From assembly GCF_022539505.1 (NCBI RefSeq), contig NC_061510.1, positions 231,085,322 to 231,149,321 of the forward strand: a stretch of DNA of 64,000 nt. Reading direction: 5' to 3'. This DNA is from Lolium rigidum. Taxonomy: Eukaryota > Streptophyta > Magnoliopsida > Poales > Poaceae. Of this stretch, positions 21,232 to 32,000 are shown one piece after another; within the stretch, counting starts at the first letter, position 1; each line of letters begins with the position of its first letter. A model generated the notes under the pieces. That model searched no databases. It was not told the DNA's origin and saw only the letters and a program-made list of their open reading frames with translations. The translations under genes were made by a program, and so were the position numbers.

Positions 21232-23711
21232 TCACCATAGACGGTTCTCAATGATGGCAGAAATTACATCTTTCAGCGTTCCCTGCAGAATTCCCAAAAT
21301 TGCATCAGACATACAGTTACGATATTATTGGTTCGTTTGAACACAAAAATGGCAAAGTCCACAGTGATATGCACAGTAATGGCTGACTATGTAGTCACAT
21401 GACAATTTCCAGAGGTTGGAAAGACAACGATCAACTGTAGTCGACATATTGTGGCAGCAAAGACGGTAATAGTTGTCAGAATCGTGATTCTACTATACAA
21501 TTCTAAGACTTTATCACCCAAATTGAGTGGAACGATTGTACGATTCTACTACGCAGAATCTAAGATTTTACGATTCTGAAAGTTAAGACCCTACAGTTTA
21601 CGATCCTAACATAGAAGTTCCGATCCAATTCAGAATCACGATTCTGACAACTTTAGTACCGAAATTCTTTCAACTCTTACCTGGGAATGATCCTTCAAAC
21701 CAAGCGAGATCACCAAAGGTCGAGCTGAGCCACTGTGACTGATAAAAGAAGCACAAGAATGATGTAAATACAAAATAGTAACACAAAGTTATCAAACCTC
21801 CATACATAATAGTCCTTTGTGTATGCATAGGTAAGCAAATGGCCGTGGTATATCAGCTGAATGAGTGGTTTATAACTTGGATAGATAGGGTAATAAGTAA
21901 TAACTACAGTATAAAAGTGGCATAGAAATGGGAGAGAGAATAATTAAATGTTAACCATAGTGAAAGGCTGCTGCTGCAGAACATTTGCATGGAAATACGA
22001 GAATTTTAAAAAGCAGCGTATTAGTGCTGATTGATTTCAAAATGTTACAAATACTCAACCAATAACTAAATGGGACAAAGGATACAACATAGGCATAGCC
22101 ATATAGGCCTTGTCCCATAAGAAGTTAAGGACCTCCTTATAACAAATTACATGCAGTCCAACTACCAGTGCCTTGACAGGTAAGCAGATAGTAACCTAAA
22201 AATTCATTCAAATACATGGGAAACAGCAGATGGCATGACTAAATGGTGAAGAAAGCAAACCTTATATGCTCAATAAGTTGACGTGCACAAGCTAGCAGGA
22301 GCGGCTGCAATCACAACATTTTCGCAGTCATTAGCTGTGTCCACAGTCAGGCCTTCAATATAGATGTTCTAATGAGATTACCTCGTCTCTCTTTCCAAAA
22401 AGAACAGATACATTGTAGGTTGGATCAGAGAAAACACTTTCATCTTTCCTATTGAGGGAGAAGGCTTAGTAAGAATGCAGGACACATAATGCCTCAATTC
22501 CACATCAAGTAAATTTACTTTAGAACATAAATTACAATGGCCATGCCTCAATTCCACATAATGTTATCAGGGTAACCCTCTCAAACTGTAGAACATACAC
22601 CACGCTGCTTTTTCACCTCTTAGTGAACAAATTATTTAACCATGTGCTATATTCAAGAACCAGCCATCTATCATGTTGACGGAATAAGTATATCACCAAT
22701 ATATATTTTGAATAATTTTTTTAATGCACAGCTAGACTATACAGCACTGATCAATAGTTCTGCAGATCTCTTTGCTACTGGATGATCACCCACGTGAACA
22801 AATATTAGTGTCCCATCTCTCACTCAAAATCTCAGCTAGACTTGGAAGTTGGAACTTCCAAATATCAACAAGTTCAGAACCTCACAACATGGAGGAAGCC
22901 ACATGTGCAGAACTTATAATGCAAAGACATGCACCAAACTTTACATGCTAATTAGAGGGGATCTGCATGAGAATAAAGAACTTACTTTGCAGTTAATATG
23001 GTCCCCATGCATCCAATTTGTGTCACAATCACCTGCCGATATAATAATAGATGAGCATATCTCACATGGAAAAAATAGCATTCAACCGAATACCACCTAA
23101 GAGATGCTACTTACCAGATAGTTATCTTCATATTTGGTGATAACAATGTCAGTCTTGTTGCCCTGGATGGCCCAAACAGAACCAAGTCATTCAGACAACC
23201 GCCCACTACACAAGATTCTTTTCGAAAACGAGTAACGCAACTAAGTTGAACAAAGTAGACACAATTTCTCCTGATTGTTCATCGGTGAAGTTCATTCCCC
23301 AGGAGACTAGAAAGGAGGGCTTGACCACATTTTTTTAATCCATTTCTCATATTAAGATTAAGAGAGCTCAGAGTTATGTGGCAAACAAGGTCGGTGCAGA
23401 TTGCAAGCAAATGGGGTCAATGTTGTTGAGATTACAATTGAGGTTTCAGAACGAACCAAACAAGTAATTCACATAGATGGTAACCCTGGAGAGTAATTAA
23501 AAAGGCTCTTATGTAGGTGTTCACAAAAATAAATAAATAAATAAATAATGTCTGGATTCATGACTGAAGTAAAGCACACGCTTAATTTAGGTATTCATAA
23601 CTGCAACAAACAACATGAACAAATTCGACGAACCTTGATATCCAAGGAGAGGGACCTGTGCTGTACTGGGAAGTGACCACCTGTCTGAGCAGAACCCATC
23701 CGCATCTCCAT
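21232..23711 (-). CDS. Proteasome assembly chaperone 3-like protein
   Basis: Seven small exons on the minus strand: 23634-23711, 23115-23162, 22986-23032, 22382-22448, 22261-22304, 21681-21738 and 21232-21282. All introns are GT-AG and the joined frame is open for 130 residues, with the stop at 21232-21234. In order it reads MEMRMGSAQTGG (start), GNKTDIVITKYEDNYL, VIVTQIGCMGTILTAKK, FSDPTYNVSVLFGKRDE, PLLLACARQLIEHI, ARPLVISLGLKDHSQ and GTLKDVISAIIENRLW (end). Length, the TQIGCMGT block and the FGxRDEPLL block match the PAC3 (PSMG3) family as I know it. PAC3 helps build the 20S proteasome alpha ring, as a dimer with PAC4, in cytosol or nucleus. The last intron holds a MITE. A splice-like acceptor (tttcgtag) touches the ATG, so a 5' UTR intron is possible. 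Confidence 0.85.
21471..21652. mobile_element. 182-bp MITE with perfect 21-bp inverted ends
   Basis: Starts agttgtcagaatcgtgattc and ends with its exact reverse complement (21632-21652). Inside are several further copies of acgattct/agaatc in both orientations. No clear TSD, so the superfamily is open. It lies wholly in the last intron of the PAC3-like gene, close to the 5' splice site of that intron. Confidence 0.75.
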
Positions 23712-24880
23712 CTACGAAATCAAGCAGATGAACTGTGTGCACAGAGGCGAGAAGAAGCTGTTGTTAGAACAATCGATTCATATCCGGAACTAACCAAGCT
23801 GTCTGGAGCAATATATGGGCTTCATTGCTCACGGTGAAAAGCAATACACTCTTAGAACGAAAGGATCTCCCTGTCCACCCCAATGGAGGGGAGGGAGAGC
23901 AACGAGGTGGTGTGGCTCCGGCGCGGTTCGGGGGGCACCAAGAAGCCCAGGAGTCAGTCGGTCGGCCAGGATAAGACTCCACAGAGGAGATGGAGTGGAG
24001 GCTCGGGCAAGAAAAGGGGCAAAAGGAGGACGAAGCCGGCCGGGGGCATCAAGGCTGCTGGGGTGGAGAGGGGAGGGGGTCAGGGTATACCTGACCTGGT
24101 GATACCAAGGGCGTGTTCAGAAATTGTCCAGATTCGTGAATTTTTTGTCTCTCAACTTAGCAAATATTTATGTAATCTGAACAAAACTATAAGCCAATGA
24201 TTTCCGTGGCAGTATTTCAAGTTTCATACTTGAAATGCATCGTATCTGCAAACGGTATCACAAATCAAAATAGGCACGTATATATCTAACTTGTTCTGCT
24301 AATCAAACATCCTATTTTCCAATTGCAAATGCACAATAATTTTACATAGCTATTTTAGACGACATACACAGTGCAATTTCACAGCAAATTTCAAGGTGCA
24401 GTTCACACGGGCAGCAGCACAATATGCCCTGATCAGTTAGTGCACAACCTTACCTTGAACTGGTGACGCGGGTCGACGAAAGGGAACAGGAACAGCTACT
24501 GGAGAAGGACGAAGATTGGCCGCTGCTGCTGCTGCTTGAGGAGGAGGTCGGGGACGGGGGAATCCAACAGCTGCTGCTGGTTGACGAGGGCCGGGCTTGA
24601 GGAGGAGGTCGGGGATGGCCGCTGCTACTGTTTGAGGAGAGCGGGGAGCTCGAGTTTCGGGTGGAGGCGGAGGGACGCCAGTCGCCGGAGGGAGGCTTGG
24701 TGGCGGCAGGGTGGCGCACGGGTGCTGGCGGCGGCGGGGGGGTCGATGCGCGAGGGGGCCTAGGTTACAAGCGGCCGGGAGGATCGCGGCGAGGCGGCGT
24801 CGCGGTAGTGTTGGCCGGAGGACAGCGGCGGCGGCGCGGTGGCGACAGGATGCCCGGCGGCTATAGGGTTTCTTCTGTCG
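23712..24880 (-). promoter_or_regulatory. Upstream region of the PAC3-like gene, GC-rich block
   Basis: No certain coding region. A minus-strand donor-like site (ttcaag followed by gtaagg) lies at about 24456, with a GC-rich block containing ctg/cgg triplet runs to its right (24456-24850). Together with the acceptor-like tttcgtag at the ATG, this suggests a GC-rich 5' UTR exon joined across an intron of about 740 bp. A minus-strand frame at 24450-24719 is Ser-rich and low-complexity and is not accepted as a protein. Confidence 0.35.
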
Positions 24881-24984
24881 GGCTTCTTTATTTATTTATT
24901 TATTTATTTTCTGACAGAATTGCGTCCCCTTATTCCCATTGTGTAGGTCGAGAGTGGACAAAAGGAGGGCCGAGCCACATGTAA

Positions 24985-25230
24985 CTCTTTGTTTTTAAAA
25001 ATTTAGAAATCATATTTTTAAGTTTCAAAAAATTCTGAAAAAAAATCATGTAGCTAATGATGAAATTCGATAAACATGTAAAATCTCAACGTGAAATTCT
25101 TAGTACCAATGTGTGGATCTAAGAATAGTGAATAGTGCATATTTCAAAACTGTAAAACCTGTCAGATTTTGTCATTTTTGTGTAGTCTACAATACATAGA
25201 ATTTCACATTGAGATTTTGCATGTTTATGT
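24985..25230. repeat. Dispersed AT-rich repeat (related to NAC intron 2 repeat)
   Basis: Shares words such as gtcagattttgtcatttttg and a following block of similar order with 18480-18600. It is a partial copy of the same repeat family. A tttatttatttattta microsatellite lies just upstream at 24888-24910. Confidence 0.45.
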
Positions 25231-25235
25231 GTTTG

Positions 25236-25861
25236 GATGCATAGAATTGAATTGGACTAAAAATTCCAAATCTAAGATGGAAATGAATTGGCTCCAATTA
25301 GAATTCTATTGTTTGGATGTGCTAGGAATTTTCTGTTGGAATCAAAGAGGGTACCTAATTCCAATTCTTGTTTGGATGTACCAACCATCGAATTGGATAG
25401 TTTGGAGAGAGGCCATGAAGAGCTCGATTTGGATTCGGCAAGGGAGAGGCCTCCACCCATCGCCGTTGTCCCTATCGTCGTTGTTCCACATGATTTGATG
25501 ATAACCCCCCCCCCCCCCCCCAAGTTGGCACGCCTTTGATCATAACCCCCCCTTGTGTGACTGACATGTGGGGCCGGACCCCACATGTCAGCGACACAAA
25601 GGGGGGGTTATGATCAAAGGCGCGCCAACTGGGGGGGTTATCATCAATTTTCCCGATGGAAGGGACGAAGCGGTACGCAGGACCAGTTTCTGTGCGTTTC
25701 CGAGCTCGCTCGCTCGGAATGTTTCCAGGCCGAGTTACACGCCGCGTAGGGTGGGCTCGGAATTGGCTGAAGTTTCCAAGCCTCGATTCTATCACCACCC
25801 AAACATGTGAATTGGGCCTAGAGAATTCCAATTCCGTTTCTGAGCTCCAATTCTATGCATC
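25236..25861. mobile_element. Putative TIR element enclosing a foldback MITE
   Basis: Outer ends gatgcatagaattg (25236-25249) and its reverse complement caattctatgcatc (25848-25861). Internal words tgtttggatgt repeat near the left end. No transposase. The hairpin at 25495-25647 is nested inside it. Confidence 0.4.
25495..25647. mobile_element. 153-bp foldback (hairpin) MITE
   Basis: The ends ttgatgataacccccc and ggggggttatcatcaa pair, and the arms continue nearly perfectly through tttgatcataac/gttatgatcaaa to the centre gacatgtggggccggacccc. Arm imbalance is mainly in homopolymer C/G runs, including a 15-16-base poly-C run. Confidence 0.7.
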
Positions 25862-25870
25862 GTAATAATT

Positions 25871-26385
25871 GATCTTCGGCTCTTGGTTCCATGAGTACGA
25901 AGTTTTTCTCCTTCCAGATATCAAGGATGGTGTTGAAATATTATAATTTCCTTCATATGAGCCTTCAAAATCCTATTTCGTCAAATCGATTTTATACCAT
26001 TCTTATGGCTGCCGCGAGGAGAATTATCCTTGCAATATTTATGATGGTTGCTACATCCTCGTCAACGGTGGTTCATACTCTCGTCTCCCTAGCGACGTCG
26101 ACAAGATTGTTCGGTAGCTTTTCCCTAGTATACTGTTATTGGTAATCTTGCCGATGTTGGTTGACTACTTTAATGATTGTACGCATGCACATAGTTTTGG
26201 CATTACGACCCAAATTAAGAATATGGGAGAACCCTTTGGTATTTATAGGTTTGTGGTTTGGCACATGCGTTCAGTTGCCTTTAGAAAAAGTTTGAAGATC
26301 TCAAAGATTTACTCCTTTTTTTAGACTTTATTTGGTAATCGCTGAATAGAGTTCATATATTTCTATAGTATTTGCTACTATAAAT
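25871..26385. other. Intergenic, nothing recognised
   Basis: An 84-codon frame from 25891 has no recognisable domain and no context. The TSD taaat at 26381-26385 belongs to the solo LTR that follows. Confidence 0.3.
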
Positions 26386-26695
26386 TGAAAGGACACGGAT
26401 GTCGCCTAGAGGGGGGGGGGGGGTGAATAGGCGATTTAAAACTTTTACGAGATGGGCTTAACAAATGCGGAATAAAACTAGCGTTTACTTTGTCAAGCCC
26501 AAAGCCTNNNNNNNNNNNNNNNNNNNNNNNNNNNNNNNNNNNNNNNNNNNNNNNNNNNNNNNNNNNNNNNNNNNNNNNNNNNNNNNNNNNNNNNNNNNNN
26601 NNNNNNNTCCTACAAATATAACTCAATGCAAACATTAGTCCATAGGGATTGTCATTAATTACCAAAACCACACATGGGGGCTCCATGCACTTTCA
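26386..26695 (-). mobile_element. Sirevirus-like solo LTR, reverse orientation, with gap inside
   Basis: On the minus strand it starts tgaaagtgcatggagccccc and ends cctctaggcgacatccg...ttca. It is flanked by the 5-bp TSD taaat (26381-26385 and 26696-26700). The ccccctctaggcg end matches the style of the Copia LTR at 14166-15304. A 100-N gap replaces most of the LTR, so the true length is unknown, and an internal region could also be hidden in the gap. Confidence 0.75.
26508..26607. other. Assembly gap (100 N)
   Basis: Exactly 100 N, a conventional placeholder length, located inside the solo LTR. Confidence 0.99.
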
Positions 26696-26700
26696 TAAAT

Positions 26701-28647
26701 ACATATTGTGCTGATTGGTAAAGAACCTTCGCGAAAATTATGCTTAAATTGTACCGTACTTTGGTAAACTTAGTACCTAGGTGGTAGCAGTCGTCGAACA
26801 CCCTCGCCAATGGGCTGGTTGGTTGATTGTTTTAATCCGGAGGAAGTAAAATCCATAATGCTTTATTTGGATATTTACATTGAGAGCCTTGGCATTCTGT
26901 ATTAAGTTTAATGTTTAATGCCTAGGATATTGATCAGAATTGCTAACTCCAAGGTGCATGAGATTTCATAAATCTCAGTCGCCTCTCGCGGTTCATGCTG
27001 GTATGATAGTTGTAAATGGGTTGCAACATTTTTCTAGTTGCAAATAGATTGCAACTAAGATATTCCTAGTTACACCTAGGTTGTAATAATATATAAAAAG
27101 TATCCAGACCATTGAATTTTCTTCTAGATTCATTTTTTTTTAGAACTATTTGCTTCTAGATTCATGCTAGCATATGACTGTCACTGTCTCTATAGAAGCC
27201 CATGGCGTGGTGCAGCCCGCAAAGGCCCAAGCCCAAGACGAAGATGTGCAAGACATCACACAGGGGTCTCATCCTTGTATGGGAAATCAGGGAAAGGATC
27301 ATGCATGAACGACCACAAGTGTAAAGACACACGCTTCTATCTCTAGTTGCTCCTCTCTTCCTTCCAAAGAACTCTAAATTATGTCCAGATTTGTTGATTT
27401 GTGGTTGTATAGACTGAGTTCGAACTATTTGGTGTGTTGCCACTAGTAAGGATCGTCACAATTGATATCAGTTGCCACTTCATCGGAGGAATAGACAAAA
27501 TTCCAGAGAAAATTCCACAGAAAAAATCCGACGGATATGCTAGTGTTGTAGATTTCGGAGGCGAGTTGAGTTTGAGAAGATCGGGTCGGGATCTCTCGTA
27601 AATCCTTTGTCTCTCTCGATTCTCGCGGTGGCGGTGTGCGACTGCTACTCTATTGGTGGCGCGGGAGGCGATCTATCGGTCGACGGGTTCATTCGGCCAC
27701 GGGGTTGACGACGACGAAGGTTCCTCTCACACTCCTCGTGTTTGGGTAGAATTCTCGTTGGCTCAGTTTTTCTGATACGATTCAGGAGGCGGTTGGGGAT
27801 CAATTGCAGAGGAACGACCTGTCTTAGTACTCGTGGATCTCGACAGCGGTAGAACCAGGTAGAACAAAGCAGAGGCATCACGACGCATCCACTGAGTATG
27901 GTAGTACGAGTGACTACGGTGGAGTAGCATATCACCACCATGGCTATGACGATCGAGCAAGTATCTGCTCAGTTGGATAGTGTGTTGGCTAGGCTAGCAT
28001 CTGCAGGAACCATAGCAAATCAAAACTCACCAGTTGCCATGACCTGCAAGTATTGATGGCCACCCATGCATAGGTGGTCGTGCCAGTTGGGAACTTACAG
28101 AGCTCACCGACGAGGCCTGGGGAGCACGACAGACGCTAGCCTCACATGGACATTTGCTTTGGTGTGCATGTCCAAGGTCATCGAGGCGGCCACCCTTGCG
28201 GTGGCAACGTCGGCTTGCTGGGCTTCAGCCGCACATTGGCGTGGCGGTCCCGTCGTCTCCTAGCCTCGTCGAGCTTCTCTTATTTAGTCAGCACCTTCTT
28301 CGGCACCTTGACCTTCGTATCGCGGCTGGCGGAGACGACGCATTTTGAGCCTACCATAGGTGTGGCCTCTTGGCCGAGTGTGGCAGTAATTGCGGTGGCT
28401 TCGTCGGCTTCCATGGCGGCTACAACGGCGAGAGCGTCCATCACTGGTTAGGTTTTTGCCATATGATATTTGGGGTGGCAGGAATGAAAGTGGCTTTTGC
28501 CAACGGCGAGAGGAGGACGCCTGCGGACTCATCACATGCTCACTGAGACGTATTTCAACCCTAAATTTAGGTCGTGGTTAGGTATCTATAGACAACCTAA
28601 TTAATTTACATCGAATAGGTGGGCCGAAGGCAGACCCAAATTTTAAG
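26701..28647. other. Intergenic, degenerate repeats, no gene accepted
   Basis: A block of repeated words around gttgcaaatagattgcaact (27010-27090) is low-copy-looking repeat debris. From about 27460 the sequence resembles the start of an LTR retrotransposon: tgatatcagttgcc near 27461 recalls a decayed initiator-Met PBS, and a short frame near 27940 opens MAMTIEQVSAQLDSVLARL. These are weak hints. GC-rich frames at 28066-28581 overlap in several frames and none is recognised. Confidence 0.3.
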
Positions 28648-28948
28648 GGAAAATTTGCCACGGGACACTGTTATTTTTGGGCATTTGCTGAAACACACTG
28701 CTCGATTGTGTCTTTGCCAGATACCATTATAATTTTGTGGCACATTTGGCAGAACACACCACCTGGCTAAAAACGAAAAGTTTTGCACTTTAGGTTTTGA
28801 AAATAAAGTGCAAAACTTTCCTTTTTAGCCAGATGGTGTGTTGTGGCAAATGTATCACAAAATTATAATGGTATTTGACAAAGACATAATTGAACAGTGT
28901 GTTTCAGCAAATGCCATAAAATAACAGTGTCATGTAGCAAATTTTTCC
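28648..28948. mobile_element. 301-bp foldback MITE upstream of the zinc-finger gene
   Basis: Starts ggaaaatttgcc and ends ggcaaattt-like sequence reversed (agcaaatttttcc). The two arms pair over almost their whole length, meeting at gcaaaacttt near 28800. A second, rearranged member lies at 34329-34510. The element ends about 140 bp before the ATG at 29092. Confidence 0.75.
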
Positions 28949-29091
28949 AAATTTTAACTAGGCGGTCACTTTACATCTTTTTGTGTCGGGCCTAGCTGGA
29001 ATCATCTTCATAGTCTCTAGGGAGAGTGTGTGTCAGTGTGATGTGATCGAGGAGAGCAGGGGGAGAGAGACAGCGAGCGTGCGGAAGGAGG

Positions 29092-32000
29092 ATGAGCAGC
29101 GTCACCACCTACGCGGAGAGCGTCGCTTCCTGCCACGCTCCAACCACCATCCGCTCCCCATCTCCGGCAGCGGTTGTGGTGGCGGCGGCGGCGCTCCCAG
29201 ACGCGCGGCCCCACCCCGTGAGGCGGCAGCTCGATTTCCCCAGCGGCGGCGGCGACGGCAACATGGATGACGACGAAGACGACGACGACTTCCTTTTCCG
29301 CGCCGCAGAGGAGATGGAGCGGAGCCTTCATGAGCGCCGCGCCACGCAGGACCTGACGCCGCCGCCGCCGCCGCCGCCGCCGCCGGTTGGGCTCGCGCCT
29401 CCAACTTTCCCTCAGAAGGAGTGCATTTGCCGGCGCGGGCCGTGTGACGTGGAGTGGAAGGAGCCCGGAGGCTGGACATACGTCTGCTCGGCAACGCCGG
29501 TAAAGCGCCCCCCTCCCCTCCCCCAAGATCATCTGTTGGTCATAGCCTAGACTACCTCTTTTGGGGGTAAAAAGAATGGTTCAGTGTGCTTGGTTTTCTT
29601 GGAAGGGGAAATTCCAGTGTAGGCTGGAAGGGGTAATGTCGAGGATGATTGCTTCGAATTTTCTATTTTGGGGTGTGGAGACGAGGCAATGATGATGTTG
29701 GGATTTGGGGGTAGAAGAATGCAATGATTATCTAGGCTTCTTGAGCCCTTCCAGTTCCTGGTTATGGTAATAAAAAAAACCTGAGCTCTTCTGTTTTCCC
29801 TCAATTTGGCAACAAGCCATCGCTTTCAGGTGAAACCGGGTGCGAGATCTAGTAACTGCTCAGCTACTGACATAGTAGTGTGGAATAACTGCTCAGATTT
29901 TGTGGATAGCAAGCAAAGGCTTCAGATTTGTTTTTTTATTTTGATGAATTTCCTGTAAAAATTAATCATTCATACGAATAAGCTTCAGATCTGCATATAG
30001 ATGGGACACGTGGGTCCTTTCTTGTGTAGATTAATTCTAGGTTTTGGTTCAAAGTTCTGTCAAACTTCAGCAAAGGTTTTATGTGTTCCACCATCCATGT
30101 ATAGCTGTATACAATTCTCATATGAATAAGGTTTTATGTTGTTTCTTTCGTTGTTATTGAAAATTTCCATGTGGGTTTGGGCAAGGGGTGACTTGGGCGC
30201 ACCTACACCTTAAGGTAGAATGGTGAAATCATTGTAGATCGCATATCCAACATTTTCATGATATATTTTTTTAGTTTCCTAAGGCATCAATACAGGATGC
30301 ATCTATGATGTCACATAATTTCAGATTTAAGTTCGATGCACACATGAGAATTAAGACATATTTGATGTGAATTATAGCTGAAATCACAACATGATTTGTC
30401 TATTTTTTTCTTATTTCTCACCGCATGTATGTTGGATGCATCTTGTGTTAATGCTGTCAATATTTTCAGAATTTATGAGTCTCATTCGACATCATCTAGC
30501 CTGATCCGACCTGTATGGTAAAGTGCATAAAGTCGTTGCTAGGGAACAAAATCCATGGTTTAGGCTCAAAATTTTGATCTCTGTTATTTTATGAACTCTA
30601 GTGTGTAACTATGCTGCGATCAACTATAGAATGTAACTCAAAACCTTACTGTTATGTATGGATGCTCCATAACACTTACATAGAAGAGCTACCATTTATA
30701 GCATGGCGTACAATTTCATAACCTGGTTTGTCTTATGCCCATATCCGTAACAGTTTCCGTAAATTCAATCATCGTTTGTCTGGAGGAAACAAAAAAGGCC
30801 ATTAGGAAATGTTTCAACTTGCAAGAGAGTATGTGCTATATCAGTGATTCTGTGTAAATCGACCAATTCTTTGTGTATTATCCTTTCTTGAAACTACAGG
30901 CTTATTCATTGTGCATGTGGCCCAATCTCATTGACTTGGTCAGAGTTGCCTTATTTGATGTGCATGTCATTCAATTACATTCTCTTTGAACTGATTTCTT
31001 CTTATCCGCAGTTTTTGTTCTTTTGAGTACATGTAAATCTGACAACTTGTTCAACCTCCACTTTTCAGAAGTGCCGCCATGTTTCTAACTGTGAGCAATC
31101 TGATGCCAATCCAAATTCACAACCTGCCCTTTGGAGCCATCCTGAACCGAACTATCCTCTTGTATTTAATACTCAAGGAAATCGTATGGCCAATGCTACA
31201 ACTCAAGTTAATGTTAGTCTCCAAGGTGCTGGTGCTACAACTCCAGTTACTGTTAGTCCCCAAGGTGCTGGTGCTGCAACTCTAGTTAATTTTAGTCCCC
31301 AAGGTGCTGGTGCTACAACTCCACTTACTGTTAGTCCCCAAGGTGCTGGTGCTGCAACTCCAGTTAATTTTAGTCCCCAAGGTGCTAAATCCAGTGGTGT
31401 ACCAACCTGCAAGTGTACTGCTGGGAAATGCAGAACAGAGAAAGACAAAGGGGTGTCATACTATGTGTGTCATATACAGAAGGTAATGCTTTTATTTGAT
31501 AGTTTTCTTGTCATTCCTCCTAATATATTTTAGTTATTTTTCATAGGACTATGGTCAATTATACTATCTTGCTCTCTTTTGTATACGATGGTTTAGCTCT
31601 TGATACTTTGTGTTCTTTTTATTGGTTATACCAGTCCTGTGAAAAACTGTCAAATATATCATGACAGAAGTTGCAAGTGATTCTTTTAGTTTGAGAAACA
31701 CATAAATAATAATAGCTGGTGGCAATGCCTGAGTAAATGCTGTTATGAAGAATTAATATATCGTAGAACTTCTTGCGAAGAAAAGACTAGCCCTCACTCT
31801 GACGGGTTTTAAGGATGGTGTGTGGTTAATAGCTATCAGGAGTAACTAAGTTTATGTATCATAAGGGAGAAAAAGGAAATGTATAACTCAGTTCTATAGG
31901 TCCTAAAAGATGTGCAGTTAACGGTCCAAAGCTTTGAGGAAAAATAGGACATGCTACAAATTTTGAAAGAAAAGGAAAACAACTATTGGTGTGTCTTAAT

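Noticed and set aside
24450..24719. 89-codon Ser-rich minus-strand frame
   Set aside because: Low-complexity translation of ctg/cgg triplets; more likely 5' UTR. No family recognised.
25891..26145. 84-codon frame
   Set aside because: No recognisable domain, no splice partners, and no context suggesting a gene.
27940..28040. Retrotransposon gag start
   Set aside because: Only about 35 codons with a weak PBS-like word upstream and no LTR found; too little to call.
29017..29532. 171-codon minus-strand frame over exon 1 of the zinc-finger gene
   Set aside because: A shadow of Pro- and Ala-coding triplets; the plus strand has the Cys modules and splice-consistent exons.
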